Source of the DNA: Floccularia luteovirens
Lineage: Eukaryota > Basidiomycota > Agaricomycetes > Agaricales > Squamanitaceae
Reading direction: 5' to 3'
Assembly (NCBI GenBank): GCA_009739215.1
Contig: VSJF01000004.1
Coordinates: 806,001 to 870,000, forward strand
Length of the DNA: 64,000 nucleotides
Below the pieces are notes generated by a model. It saw only the letters and a list, made by a program, of their open reading frames with translations. It had not been told where the DNA came from and did no database searches. Below, in pieces: positions 47,390 through 58,692 of this stretch. How positions within the stretch are numbered: position 1 is the stretch's first letter; each line of letters opens with the position of its first letter. The position numbers and the translations under genes are program-made.

Positions 47390-50024
47390 ATGGCCGTGGA
47401 AAATGAAGTGCCTCTCAAGGCGTTCTTACAAGTGCAGCTAGCGTTTGATTCGTCTGCGGCGTCTCATCTGCCTTATATCATCGATTCGTTAACGCCTGAA
47501 TGTTTTACACCATCCTCTCATATTTCAAAATGGATTACAAGAATACAATCCCTGGCTCAGTCGAAAGATCCAGGGGCTCGGTGGGCAGGCTTTTGCCTAG
47601 CACGGGAAACATTTCTCCTTTCACGCAGCCTCTTCATTGAATGTGCACAGAATTGGATTGGGATAGCTATACCGATGATCTCAGTCCGTACTTAATTTTT
47701 ATGTTCTGTACACACATCAATGAATTATATTCAAGAACAATCAACCATTTCCAGTTCTGAAAGCCGCTATTCGCCTCTTGAGGACTATCTTCAGTTTCGG
47801 TACTGACATGCCTGAATTTAAAAGACAAGTCTTGACACCGAATGTTACAAAATTTACGGCTGCATTAATTGCACAAGCCAATTCTCACCCAAAAAATGAT
47901 GTTAAAGTTTGTGAAATTTTGCTTTCCTCAAATGTTTTGTCAAGCTAACTCCAAATCGAGATTCTGTCGCTGAATGCATTATCACAAGTTATTCCGCTAC
48001 ACCCAACGGCCCACAGAGCATCATTCAATGCTTTATCTAATCTGTCACTTAGTTTTCTGAATGGACGCACTCCCCAACAAATAGATGAACAATTACTTCA
48101 ATCAGCATCCCAGCTTTATTCCATTCTGCACGTTACGGGCGGAAAGGTTGGAGGTGCGAGTATCTGGAGAAAGTCAATGGACGAAACCTTGGCTTTTGGA
48201 TGGACCGCATTCATGTCCTTGAGAAATACATTCCCTAGGGAAGGTACGACAGTGTCCCTCACAATAACCTGTAGTTAATTCTCACAAAAACCTTAGCCCA
48301 CAATAGTCGTGCTGTCTCCACATCATTGGTTGATGACCCAACAATAGCGATTCCATTGAATGCAGACCGACTGCGTAGCAGCGTTGTTATTTTTTGTCAT
48401 TTGTTAAAGTCTGCTCTTCCCTTTCGTTATTACTCTCAGACTGATGGCGGCTATTAGTACCAGCACAAACCGTCCTGTCCAGATCCCCATGGGAGAGCTC
48501 GTGGAATTCATTATTGCCCTTATAAACTGTTCGCCAGAGGATAAGGTTGGTAGCTCTTTTCTATGTTGACCTTTTGAATATAAAAAATATTGCTGTAGAC
48601 TGTCGATTACGTCGACCCAATGGCTCGCATGATGGAGAGCACGGCTGTACCTATCATTTGGAAATATGGATGCAAGCTGTTGTCTCATTTAGTGAAATGG
48701 TAACGTCCATCCCATATCTAATCAAGACTTCTCTAAACGATCATTAGCGCGTCTTACTGCCTCACACCGAACTTGGCGCGGCTTGTCGGTGTTCTCACTT
48801 ACCGTCTTGAGCAACATCCTATCCCGTGAGTTACCTGTATGATTTGGATCTAGTGTCTTGCTGAACAATGTGCCATAGTTCGAATAGGCTTCTCTTTCTG
48901 GAGACACTTCATGACCTTTTCACGCATTCCTTGCCATTAGACTCGTCAACACTCCCAATGAGATTGATTAAGGCGGTTATCCCGTCAGTCTCCGTCGTAC
49001 TTGCTACCTCTGCCATCAAGACAAATGGAGAATCAGCGCTGTACGCAACCCGAAAAGGCAAAAAAAGAGGGCGAAATTATCAAGGTGACGAGGTTTTCAA
49101 GACGACACGCGAAGTGATATGTCAAAGCACAGTAGAAGGAAGCGTATTGGTGGTTTCTGTAAAATGTTCGTGACACACCTAAGTCCCGCTCCTCTGACTT
49201 ACCACCAGATCAAGTATTGGATATTTTAATTCAGAACCAATATTTGTCCCCTGCTGCGAGATCTATGGGAAGTCGCGTGCTGTTGTCACTGCATCTTGCA
49301 TTGCCACAAATACCGCCCGCACTGTTATCCCCAGATCTTACTTTGTATTCACAACTTTGTACTAGTGTACAACAAGCAACTTTGGCATTCGGGTCTGGGT
49401 ACGCTGACGCCATGAATGGAAGTCTTCCTCTTATTATCAAGACTATGTCTACCAGCAATGATATCGATGTAAGTTTTTCCGGATTATCTAACTTAACAAA
49501 TTCTAATGTTGTATTAGACAATTCAACGTAAACTGGATATAATATTGCACCCTCGTATTCCTCCTCTAGTTCGCCCTGTGCCACATATCGAATTGTTGGC
49601 CCTTTCCTACTATGAGGAATCCCAGGAAGAGAAAGAATTGCGAGAAAGTTTGGGGTTGGAGACAACCGAAGCAGTTGGAAGAATATCATCGGATGATATA
49701 GTTGTTGATGTCCAATCCCTTACAACAGCCACGGACGGGCCGCCAATACACCCGAGTCCACCCTCACGTATAAAGACGCCAACACTGCTTCCTGAACCAA
49801 CATATGTGAGACCGGTTGAACCTATTCCTCTAACCCACGTATCATCGACAGTGGACCCTACTCCCAAAAACATAAAATCACCCCCAGTCAGACATGATGC
49901 AATAGTTGCCTCTCCTATCCATCTTGAGGATGCAGCATTCCACATGAGAGTGCCGTCGGACAGTGATAATGAAGAAGAGATGCCCGCCATTGATATGGAC
50001 TCAGATTTGGATGAAGAGGGCTAG
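47390..50024 (+). CDS. RIX1: Pre-rRNA processing protein Rix1 (PELP1 family)
   Basis: Rix1 is the scaffold of the Rix1-Ipi1-Ipi3 complex that acts on pre-60S particles with the Rea1 AAA ATPase and in ITS2 processing. About nine exons, roughly 700 residues. The start MAVENEVPLKAFLQVQLAFD is chosen as the first Met after an untranslated-looking stretch. The RIX1 domain has SKDPGARWAGFCLARETFLL, RLLRTIFSFGTDMPEFKRQV, and HPTAHRASFNALSNLSLSFL, an alpha-helical repeat. The C-terminal part contains the PELP1-type strand LHPRIPPLVRPVP and a Pro-rich acidic tail ending in EEMPAIDMDSDLDEEG. It ends on the same four bases as the neighbour RRN11. The identification rests on domain order and the acidic tail, so it is less firm than that of RPA190. 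Confidence 0.78.
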
Positions 50025-50913
50025 GTCTTGGTACGTTTCCTTCTTTGTGCTGAATCCTCTACGTCCATGCTTTCTTCGTCAGAATCGTGGTCGTTTCTAA
50101 CGAGTCTGACCCCTTCTTCCAGGGCAGAAATCTGTAGTAATTAGTTTGTGCACCAAATCACAGAATCAGAAAACGTATACTTTTTTAATGAATGTCTGCG
50201 CTACAACGTTCTCCGGATCCAGTTTTATTGCGTATTCCAAGCGTGACCGAGAGTCTCGTAGCATGATACGGTTATAGGTGTTATCTCCTGACGAATGTTA
50301 ACTATAGTGAGTGACGAGAAGGATAGTTTTATTCAATATGCCTTTACCTTCTGAGGGTTGTGAAAGATACAAAAGTATCATACCCGCATATATGTGAAGA
50401 ACAGGATCGTCATGGTAAGGAAATGAGGGTAAATACCTGAAAGTACTGTTAATTGCTAATGGTTATAAAATTTCATAAACTTACAGTTCTAGTTCATTCA
50501 ATGCCTCCGTATAGTTTCCAGCTTCGATGAGGCAATGAAGTAATTCCTTCAAAATAGAACTTTTCTGTTGATATCATTGAGGTCATTAAATTTTATCTCA
50601 GAAAGGAATCAAATCTCACTTCATCTGGATGCTGAAGCATCATTGTTCTTAAGTACTGATACGAACGGGAGCTGGTCCCTTCCAGTTTAGCGCTCTCATT
50701 CAATATATAGAGGCCGGTTCTCCATAATAACGGCCATTGTAATTCTTTGCATCTAGCTAAGATGGCCCAAGTGCGCCTAGCCCTCCGAGAGTCACGTCTT
50801 TGTATACTCAATTGGAGCACGTCATAAAGCCGTCTTATATGTACTTTGCGAGACGTTGGTGGTGCGCGGGAGTCGAGCGACGCGAAGAGGAAAGGTTGGT
50901 CGTTGAGAGACAT
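50021..50913 (-). CDS. RRN11: RNA polymerase I initiation factor Rrn11-like (core factor)
   Basis: Rrn11 is part of the Pol I core factor that binds the rDNA promoter. About five exons, with TPR-like helices. The first exon has TSRKVHIRRLYDVLQLSIQR and SRRARRTWAILARCKELQWP, then LLWRTGLYILNESAK, a layout matching the Rrn11/RNA_pol_I_TF family. Later exons give LKELLHCLIEAGNYTEALNE, YLPSFPYHDDPVLHIYAGMI and SRLEYAIKLDPENVVAQTFI. The acidic tail (DHDSDEESMDVEDS) ends QRRKRTKT. The start at 50913 (MSLNDQPFLF) avoids overlap with the divergent gene; an upstream Met at 51033 or 51069 would extend the N-terminus but overlap that gene. The TAG stop is read from 50023 to 50021 and shares CTAG with the RIX1 stop. 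Confidence 0.7.
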
Positions 50914-51019
50914 CACATCTAACTTTACAAACAACGCCAAAGATGCATTTAAATAATGATCATCAGTCAGTGCACCTAAGGGCTTGCAATTACACAATCG
51001 GTCAACCTTGTTACACAAG

Positions 51020-52143
51020 ATGGACGACGACATCACATTTGGCGCGTCAGTTTGGGGTACCAGCGACACACTAGATGATGTACTCCCGCTTCCAAAAGCA
51101 GAAACTCAGCCTTATGAAATGAAATTCGACAATGAAGCACTCGACGAATTTGATGAATTTACCGTAGAAAGTTCACAAGATGATGATTTTGGAGATTTCG
51201 AAGACTTCAATGAACAGATTAGTATTTCGGGAGGGTTTGACGGAGACATTGGGCAGGATCACCAAACGCGCGTTGCTGGACCTTCGCGAGAGTGGCATCC
51301 GTTGCGGCTGAATCCTACCATACTCCCAGTTGGCTTAGAAGAAGAAATATATAACACCGTAGGGCCGCTTTGGGAGAACGAAAATATCTCAGCTATTACA
51401 ACCATTGATCAAATCAGGGAGGTAGAAGGAGTCGGCCAGATACTGATGACTCCAGAAAGGTGGGGGATTGCAGATCAGAGATACTGCGAATATTATTGTT
51501 GACTGGTTCCGTAGTCGAGAGCTATTTAAATTGCTCACAAAAACACCACCACCAACTAAACCTCCAAATTGGACACGTTCAAGAATTAGACGACAACATC
51601 TCATTACACTCGGAATCCCTGTAAACCTTGATGAAGTACTACCACGCGTAACTTCAACACAGGTACCACCTCTTGAAATCCACACACGTCCAATGTCTGC
51701 TCCACCAGGTCACCGTAATCCAGATCACCTACGTCACACCAATGGTCCTAACCCACGTTCCGGAACTCCTCAACCGAGAGAACATAACGCTGTAACACAG
51801 TTTGGCAACAAGCCAGAAATTGACAGATCCGCTATCAATTCGTTATTAGAACTTGAGCCGGGTGAGCGTGTACACTGGTTTATTTGGCATTGCTCGACTG
51901 ACTGAGGAAACAGAGACGCTATCAATGAAGCCACTATCTTCTCTGGAGAGGTATCTAGACAACCTCAAGACACAAACAGCGAATACCTCACGTTTATTAA
52001 CGCACTTGCTGCAAGTTAAGGACGCCTTACAACAGGATTCCGAGATGTATAATGGCCTCATTGGTGAATTGGTGGGCGAAGCACAGAAAATAAAGTCGGG
52101 CAAACCACGGATAGTAAGTAGACGAGGCACTGCTCTGAGTTAA
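51020..52143 (+). CDS. FGDF-motif acidic protein, unknown function (338 aa)
   Basis: Three exons, introns 51460-51514 and 51862-51913, 338 residues. Start MDDDITFGASVWGTSDTLDD. The acidic N-terminal third holds FDEFTVESSQDDDFGDFEDF, a DFGDF motif of the kind that binds clathrin/AP-1 adaptors in trafficking proteins. The middle has a folded-looking exon (RELFKLLTKTPPPTKPPN, RSRIRRQHLITLGIPVNL). The C-terminus is helical (SSLERYLDNLKTQTANTSRL, LLQVKDALQQDSEMYNGLIG). The layout recalls fungal Laa2/DUF5102 proteins, which act with AP-1, but this is only a resemblance. It lies head-to-head with RRN11, with close or overlapping 5' ends, and upstream of RPA190. Confidence 0.6.
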
Positions 52144-52468
52144 ACAGACTACAACTTTGGCCCTAGGATAGGACCTAATACTGCGTATTATATTGTTTGC
52201 TGAGATTAGCTGTATGAGCATAAAGCGCTGTATATGTACATGTCATATAGAAGATCTTTTATAACTAAGATTGGAGAATCACGTGACGGCCTCAAAAAGT
52301 TTACTGCAATCATCACACAACTTTTTTGTAAGCGAGACTAGGAACATATCAGCCCTCTCTAATGAATTGCACGTAGTCAATAATATTGACAGCTTTGTGT
52401 TCTAAACTACATCTGGACAACTCGGCAAAAAATATACAGTCTGACCCACATAACAACAATTTATTGCC
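52144..52468. promoter_or_regulatory. RPA190 upstream region with CACGTGAC (52280-52285)
   Basis: 325 bp spacer. A TCACGTGAC box lies about 185 bp before the RPA190 start, the same sequence found in the LSM3/U1-C and SWC4/AAA promoters. No TATA box was seen close to the start. Confidence 0.45.
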
Positions 52469-55400
52469 ATGAATATCGCCCATTCATTACCCTCTACCGT
52501 CGCCGGAATATCTTTCTCGTTTCTTTCGGCTGAAGAAATTCGCCACATTTCTGTGAAGCAAATTGTCAATCCCGTACTTCTTGATGACCTCAACCGACCA
52601 AATGTTGGAGGCTTATACGATCCTGCCTTAGGACCCAGTGATCACCAAGACTTGTCCGTTTGTTCATTATCTTAGCTATGTATTACTTCACTCATAATCA
52701 CTAGATGTGCAACATGCCGACTTACATATTTTACTTGTCCTGGGCATTTTGGACACATAGAACTTCCGGCACCCGTTTTCCATCCCTTGTTCATGTCTAA
52801 TATGTACAATCTCCTCCGCGGTACTTGCATGTTTTGTCATCGATTTAAAATGAAGAGGACCGTGGTAAGCATTGCTTTATGTTTAATAAACGTTACCTCA
52901 CTGGTTATATCTATGTTGTCATGATAGTTATGGAGATACATAGCAAAATTCCTGCTTCTAGAGCGTGGTCTCCTCGATGCCGCACAAGGAGTGGATGACC
53001 TCAGACTGCGTACAAGCCGAAAGAAAGAAAAATCTACGAAGTCAAGGAAAGAGGGGGCATTGTCTGGCGAGGAAGAGGTTGGTGATGTAGATGAACCAGA
53101 TATACCGGACGAAACTAGTCAAGAGTTTATATCAAGAATCAATCTTTACGTGGCAATTCACCTCTCCAGAGCTCTGGACTCAAAACGTGGCGATTATAAG
53201 GATGGTCTTGTATACCAGGCTCGTAAGGAACTTATTTTGGAGTTCCTGAAGGGCACGATCTTGAAAAAGTGTCAAAATGATGACTGTAGTTCGTGAGTTG
53301 TTATCCCGCTCCACCTTCTAAACAACCTCAGCTAATATTATGAGTCAAGACCTTGTTATACATTTCGAAAGGAGGGCCACACTAAAGTTATTGAATATGA
53401 TTTATCAGCGAAACAAAAGGGGCAGGGCAGGCGCAAAAGGCCAGATGTTCTGCTACAGGAGAAAGCTGGGTCATTTTCCCTTCTGTCAGCACAGAATGTC
53501 CAGAATGATGTAGAAATGGATGGATCTGATGCGGAGGAGGGCGATGATCTAGATGAGGAAGAGGAAGAGGAACTAGAAGAGGAAGATGGGGGCGACGGGA
53601 CGGTAAACTTAGTTTCTACAGAAGCTTCACTTCCACGAGCAGCAAACGGTAGGATCAAAACGTCAAGAGGTCGAAATGAACGTGTCGTTGCCCCCGAGGA
53701 GTGTCGTGCTCACCTTCGTCGCCTTTTCCAAAAGGAAGCGATAATGTGTTCACTCTTGTATGGCAGACAAGGCCCTTTTGCTCGCATCTCTAAGGAAGGA
53801 CTATCTCCGGCTTCCGCTGATATGTTCTTTTTGGAGGTAATACCAGTTGCCCCCACACGATTTCGGCCAGCAGCAAAAATGGGTGAAACATTATTTGAGC
53901 ATCCACAGAATGAGCTTCTTTCCAAAGTTCTCACTACTTCATACAGTATGAGAGATCTTAATCTGGAGCTTCGTGTTCTGTCACAAAAAGATGCAGGTGT
54001 TGATGAAGCCTCACGAAAATCCCTCATGTCTGCACTTCTGGACAGATTGATTCAACTTCAGATAGATGTCAATAGCTTTATGGATAGCAGTAAAAATCCT
54101 GCGCCTATGCGGCAAGGGAAGCTGCCTCCCGCTGGTGTTAAACAAGGGCTAGAGAGGAAGGAGGGTTTATTCCGTAAACACATGATGGTCAGTCTTGGCG
54201 AAATATTGCATCGATTGTTAAACCACTTATGCTGCCGCTTCAAGGGTAAACGCGTCAACTACGCTGCTCGTTCCGTTATATCTCCAGACGTGAATATTGA
54301 ACCCAGTGAAATCGGCATTCCTCCAGTTTTTGCAAGAAAGCTCACGTTCCCGGAACCTGTAACACCATTCAATTTCCATGAAATGAGACAAAGAGTCATA
54401 ACTGGGCCACATGGCTATCCAGGTGCCACTTTGGTTGAATATGAGGACGGCCACCAGCAATTACTCGTGAGCATAAATCCTCCATATGTGTTTCGCAATG
54501 TCTTAATTTTCAACAAGGACAAACTTACCGCAGAACAAAGAACCGCCATTGCCAACCAATTGCTAACCCCTCAAGAGGGAGACCCTGGGGCAGCTGTCAA
54601 GAAGGGCCTTCATACGCGGACAAGCGCCGTAAATAAGAAAGTCTACCGCCACCTTCGTGATGGTGATGTCTTGATTTTGAACCGACAACCGACCCTACAT
54701 AAACCAAGTATGATGGCTCATAAGGCCCGTGTGCTGAAGGGCGAAAAAACGATCCGTATGCACTATGCAAACTGGTAAGTATGCTATTAAAAAAATTCTT
54801 AAATGTTGTACTCACCACGCAATCATGTAGTAATTCATATAATGGTGAGTACTACTGTTTGGATATCTGGTTTTGTGAAGCTAATAGTGTCGAAATGAAA
54901 GCTGATTTCGATGGTGATGGTAAGACCTTCTGTCTCTTTTCCGTCAACCCACTCTAATTTTACATCAGAGATGAACATACATTTCCCCCGTAAGTACCAT
55001 TTTGATTGATTCTCGGAAGTTGTATACCAACATTTCGTTTAGAAAACCATGTTGCTCGTGCGGAAGCTATTGTTATAGCCAACACCGACAACCAGTACTT
55101 GGTGCCCACATCAGGTAATCCTCTAAGAGGGCTGATTCAAGATCATGTAGTGGCCGGTGTGTGGATGTCAAGTCAGGACGCATTTTTTAGCAGGGAAGAG
55201 TACTTTCAGCTGTTGTATGGTGCCCTTCGGCCAGAAGACGACCATGATGGAAGAAGTCGCTTGTTAACACTTCCACCAACAATATGGAAGCCAAAACCAC
55301 TATGGACAGGCAAACAAATAGTAAGCTATCTTGTTATGATAATTCCATCTCATGCCTAAACATTGTAACAGATATCAACCGTGCTCAAAAACATAACACC

Positions 55401-58400
55401 AGCATCATATAGTGGTTTGAACCTTAACGCCAAAACGAAAGTTCCAGGTCACCTTTGGGGTGCAGATTCGAAAGAAGATCAGGTAATCTTCCTGAATGGT
55501 GAACTTCTTTGCGGAGTCTTGGATAAGGCGTCATTTGGAGCCACCGATTATGGACTTGTTCATTCCGTTTACGAAATTTATGGTGCAGATATTGCTGGAA
55601 AACTGTTAGGCATCCTGAGTCGACTTTTTACCAAGTTTCTGCAGCATCGAGCATTCACTTGTCGCATGGATGATCTAATATTGACACCAGAAGGGGATAG
55701 GCATCGCGCTAATATATTGCAAAAAGGCAAGGATCTTGGTACAGAAGCCGCTATCGAGAACTTCCCTTCCCTCAATAATACACCGAAAGAGGAAGTTGCG
55801 GGTGCTCTTTCATCACTGCTAGAAGACGTGTTACGCGATGACAACAAGATGGCCGGTTTAGACGTCACTGTGAAGACCAAGTTATCAAAACTAACATCTT
55901 CCATATCGGACGCATGTTTACCGCATAGACTAATGCGTGCATTTCCGCATAACCACATGCAAACTATGACACTGTCTGGTGCGAAAGGTTCTGCAGTCAA
56001 TGCAAGGCAAATTTCATGTGCACTTGGCCAGCAAGAACTCGAAGGTCGTCGGGTACCCGTAATGGCCAGTGGAAAAACTTTGCCTTCATATAAGCCTTTC
56101 GAAACCAAGGCAATTGCAGGAGGATATGTCGGCAGTCGATTTTTGACCGGAATTAAACCTCAAGAATTCTACTTCCATTGTATGGCAGGACGAGAAGGAT
56201 TGATAGATACTGCGGTCAAGACCTCCAGGTCAGGTTATCTTCAAAGATGTCTTATCAAGCACCTCGAGGGAATACGAGTTCATTACGACCACACTGTCCG
56301 GGGCAGCGATTCTTCTATTTATCAGTTTGCCTATGGTGGGGATGGACTTGATGTAACTAAACAGAAGCATCTCTATCAGTTCGACTTTATTGCACAGAAC
56401 GAAGAGTCTATTCTCCAACAGCTTAAACCCAGGGTTATTGGGGACCGCCTGGACGCTTCTACTGCGGTTTCGTACATGAAAAAGGTGTTGAAAAAGTCTG
56501 CGGACCGTCCCAACAAGCACACTGCTTCTAAACGTGACAAACTCGACCCAGCCCTAGCTATCTACAGCCCTAGTCGATACTTGGGAAGCACTTCCGAACA
56601 GTTTGCGCTTGCAGTTGACGGCTACGTTAAAGAAAATCCCAGCCATTTATTGAGCTCGAAGCATGAGGTAGAACGGTTCCGAAATCCTGAAACGCTCATA
56701 AAGCCAGGGAACTTCCGGACGTTGATGAGTATCAAGTATTTACGAAGTCTGGTTGAACCAGGCGAAGCCGTAGGGCTGTTGGCGTCACAGGGGTAAGTGA
56801 TTTGTAATTGAGAAAATTTATGCGCTGACGAGTTTCACAGAGTCGGAGAGCCCTCTACACAAATGACTTTGAACACGTTCCACTTTGCTGGTATAGTCCA
56901 TACCCTGTATCGCTTTTTCTCATATTGACAATGTTGTCAAAGGACATGGTGCTGCTAACGTGACACTCGGTATTCCTAGACTGCGTGAGATAGTTATGGC
57001 AGCATCGCAGAAGCCCAAAACGCCATCAATGACCATGAAAGTGCGGTCAGGAGTCTCAATGAATGATATTGATGTCTTTTGCAAACGAGCCAGCCGTGTT
57101 ACATTATCTCAGGTTGTTGAACATGTCACCGTAAAAGAACATTCGAAAGTGGAAGGCCAGGCTAGGCGAACTGCATTCGAAATCAAAATCACCTTCTTTC
57201 CAAAAGAGGAGTACGAAGAGGAATATGACGTACAACCTTCAGAAATCCTTTCTGTCTTTGCTACCAAATTCCCTCTAACGCTGAAAAAGGAGATGCAGAG
57301 TGAACTGAAGAAACTGGATGCCAATCTACGGAGTCAGATAGCTGAACTCGGCAAGGGGAAAAAGACACAAACCCGGGATGCTGACGACAATAACGAAGAT
57401 GCGGATGCGGAAACGCCAACAAAGTTACGGGCTGATGACGGGAGCGAGATTGGGGATGGTGATGCCGATGATGAGAAATATGCCAAACGAAGAAAACAGC
57501 TAGCTACTTACGAAAGCGATGATGAAGACGATAAGGATGAATTTGATGATGCCCATGTCGACGCTACTTGTGTATCAGAAGCCGAGGCAGAAATGGCAGA
57601 TATGATCGAGGAAGAGATTAAGAAACCTCGAAAGAAACCACTGAAATCGGTTGTCGACACAGTATCTGAACTCTTCCAGAAAAATTTAAATCCTGCATCG
57701 TCATTTGACTTCAAGGAATCAGAATGTAAATTCAATCTTGAGGTATGTCTTATGCCTGGAATAATTTACCTTTCTAACTACCTTGACAGTTTTCACCTGA
57801 TATGCCGAAGCTCCTTTTCGTTGGAATAATCGAGCGTACTTGTCGTGCAACGGTCGTACGCGAGATTCTTGGGATCACCCAATGCTTCAAGACAAAAGAA
57901 GACTCCAAAAATGGCGTAGAAGGTTCAATAAAAGTATATATCCTGATTTCCATCGCTTCTCGTTCTCAAATAAATTTCACAGCTTACAACCAATGGATCC
58001 AATTTCAGGGGCATGTGGGAGTTTGCTGCTGGGACTGATGAAAGTATATTAGATGACGATGAAATATATTCGAACGACATCTACGCGATCCTTAAGACGT
58101 ATGGAGTGGAGATGGCGCGTGCAGCAATCATCCGAGAAATGAGTGGGATCTTCGGGGCCTACAGTATTCAAGTTGACAAACGGCATTTGGCTCTCATTGC
58201 TGATTACATGGTATGTTCCTTTTTGATTCCCGTGACTGTTAAAATGAAAAATTTCCTAGACTTTTGACGGTGGTTATAAGCCATTTAACAGAAAAGGGAT
58301 ATCGACCAACTCCTCTCCACTCTTGAAAGCTTCCTATGAAACAACAGGGATGTTTTTATCTGATGCTACATTGTACGGGGATTTTGACGATCTGACATCG

Positions 58401-58481
58401 CCATCTGGGAATATTGTTTTGGGTCGTCCGAATGCCACAGGGACGGGAGTGTTTGATGTTGTGGTTCCCGTTGGTGCTTAG
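52469..58481 (+). CDS. RPA190: RNA polymerase I largest subunit (A190)
   Basis: RPA190 is the catalytic largest subunit of Pol I, which makes the 35S pre-rRNA in the nucleolus. A dozen or so exons, roughly 1,750 residues. N-terminal zinc motif CATCRLTYFTCPGHFGHIEL and CMFCHR. The clamp insert is acidic (DDLDEEEEEELEEEDGG). The region GKRVNYAARSVISPDVNI and RDGDVLILNRQPTLHKPSMM lead to the catalytic loop. The Mg-binding motif appears only after joining three tiny exons (54831-54844, 54902-54919, 54969-54989): NSYNADFDGDEMNIHFPQ. Trigger loop and bridge region include PHNHMQTMTLSGAKGSAVNA and HCMAGREGLIDTAVKTSRSG. The jaw insert (57400-57650) is acidic. It ends ATGTGVFDVVVPVGA. Confidence 0.95.
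54831..54989 (+). other. Three consecutive microexons of 14, 18 and 21 nt coding the Pol I catalytic motif
   Basis: Exons 54831-54844, 54902-54919 and 54969-54989 are separated by introns of 57 bp (GTGAGT...AAAG) and 49 bp (GTAAGA...ATCAG). They are bounded by introns 54775-54830 and 54990-55042. Together they code NSYNADFDGDEMNIHFP, and the frame is closed at each join (G|CT, G|AG, C|AA). The reading is forced by the invariant motif NADFDGD, so the microexons are firm although not transcript-tested. Confidence 0.88.
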
Positions 58482-58692
58482 AATGTAATTTGTAATAGTT
58501 GTGACTCATAAGTTAATATAAACGCGTGACATAACGCGAGCGTTACAAATGGTGCCACGCGGCCTGAGCATGGTTGGTTCCCGTCGTTCATTCATCCTTG
58601 CGAATTTTTTATCGTCTCTTCTCTTCCTTCGCTCCTCTGCCTCTATAATTCAAATTAGCTATATATCTTCCTCAGCAACCTCAATCATCCAT

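Noticed and set aside
58549..58692. N-terminal extension of the KEN-box protein
   Set aside because: Leu/Ile/Ser-rich and unlike the rest; the Met at 58693 gives a more plausible start.
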